NCBI GenBank assembly: GCA_964549615.1
Contig: CAZJVP010000044.1
Span: forward strand, 1-42,626
Length of the DNA stretch: 42,626 bases
From: CAYVLA01 sp964549615 [NCBI: uncultured Thermococci archaeon]
GTDB taxonomy: Archaea > CAYQAE01 > CAYVLA01
Direction: 5' to 3'
Below, piece after piece: positions 42,514 to 42,626 of the stretch (positions are counted from its first letter, which is position 1; each line of letters begins with the position of its first letter). Below the pieces are notes generated by a model that was not told the origin of the DNA, ran no database searches, and saw only the letters and a list, made by a program, of their open reading frames with translations. Position numbers and translations under genes: made by a program.

Positions 42514-42626
42514 ATGAAAGAGAACACGGTTTTCATCGGGAACAAGGGACTGATGAACTATGTACTGGCGATCGTGACCCAGTTCAACACGACTGATGCC
42601 AGCGAGGTCGTGGTGAAGGCGCGGGG
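42514..42626 (+). CDS. alba: Alba DNA/RNA-binding chromatin protein, partial (N-terminal 37 residues)
   Basis: The frame opens [20 protein letters not shown] and continues [17 protein letters not shown] to the window edge. This is the Alba signature: a short N-terminus, then VFIGxKxxMNYVLA with the Lys that contacts nucleic acid (and is acetylated in some archaea; here K11 in the GNKG motif), then the first helix and the VVVKARG strand. Alba forms dimers that coat DNA and RNA. It marks the contig as archaeal. The gene has its own ribosome site and a candidate promoter; about 55-60 residues are missing to the right. Confidence 0.93.
   Translation, partial: MKENTVFIGNKGLMNYVLAIVTQFNTTDASEVVVKAR

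Overview
ORGANISM. The window is GC-rich (about 60% by eye) and looks archaeal. The right edge holds the start of an Alba chromatin-protein gene. Several genes have TATA-like boxes about 25-40 nt before the start codon, as in short-leader or leaderless archaeal transcripts. The glutamate-synthase-like protein is the short FMN-domain type. The mix of glycan-active enzymes with UroD-fold proteins recalls genomes of the Bathyarchaeia and related Thermoproteota; that placement is inference. There are no rRNA, tRNA or CRISPR features that I can see.

LAYOUT. 1-8.6 kb: a tandem metallo-beta-lactamase protein running off the left edge; a two-gene unit with an FMN glutamate-synthase-like protein followed by an FGE-like/sialidase fusion; a divergent zinc-type dehydrogenase; an arylsulfotransferase-like propeller; a flavodoxin. 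8.8-21.3 kb: a GH116-like enzyme, a decayed UroD-family remnant, a DUF4838-like glycosidase, a small membrane protein, an aldo/keto reductase, a DUF72 protein, a very large unclassified glycosidase-like protein and an intact UroD-family protein. 21.3-28.2 kb: mostly non-catabolic genes: a DUF1848 Fe-S protein, a coiled-coil protein with a palindrome at its promoter, a frameshifted methyltransferase, a small gene with an internal stop, a pyruvate-kinase-C-like protein and two membrane proteins with zinc fingers. 28.2-42.3 kb: a secreted PL10 pectate lyase, a CE7 acetyl esterase, an FtsX-type permease, a second UroD-family protein, a Cys-type sulfatase, a PHP phosphoesterase, two convergent membrane-anchored GATase-like paralogs, another glycosidase-like protein, then alba.

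HOW THEY MAY WORK TOGETHER. The window looks like a loose island for breaking down plant-type or sulfated/acetylated polysaccharides. The PL10 lyase is the only enzyme with a clear signal peptide and C-terminal anchor. The CE7 esterase, sulfatase, GH116-like, DUF4838-like and other glycosidase-like proteins lack obvious signals and may act on imported oligomers, although no sugar importer is present here. The aldo/keto reductase and MDR dehydrogenase could handle released sugars. The UroD-family proteins lack the His-x-Cys zinc motif of MtaA-type methyltransferases, so their reaction is unknown. Gene direction alternates often, and only one start/stop-overlapping pair is seen. At least three genes are visibly broken (UroD remnant, methyltransferase, small gene with TGA), which suggests active turnover of accessory genes or, for the single-base cases, assembly errors.
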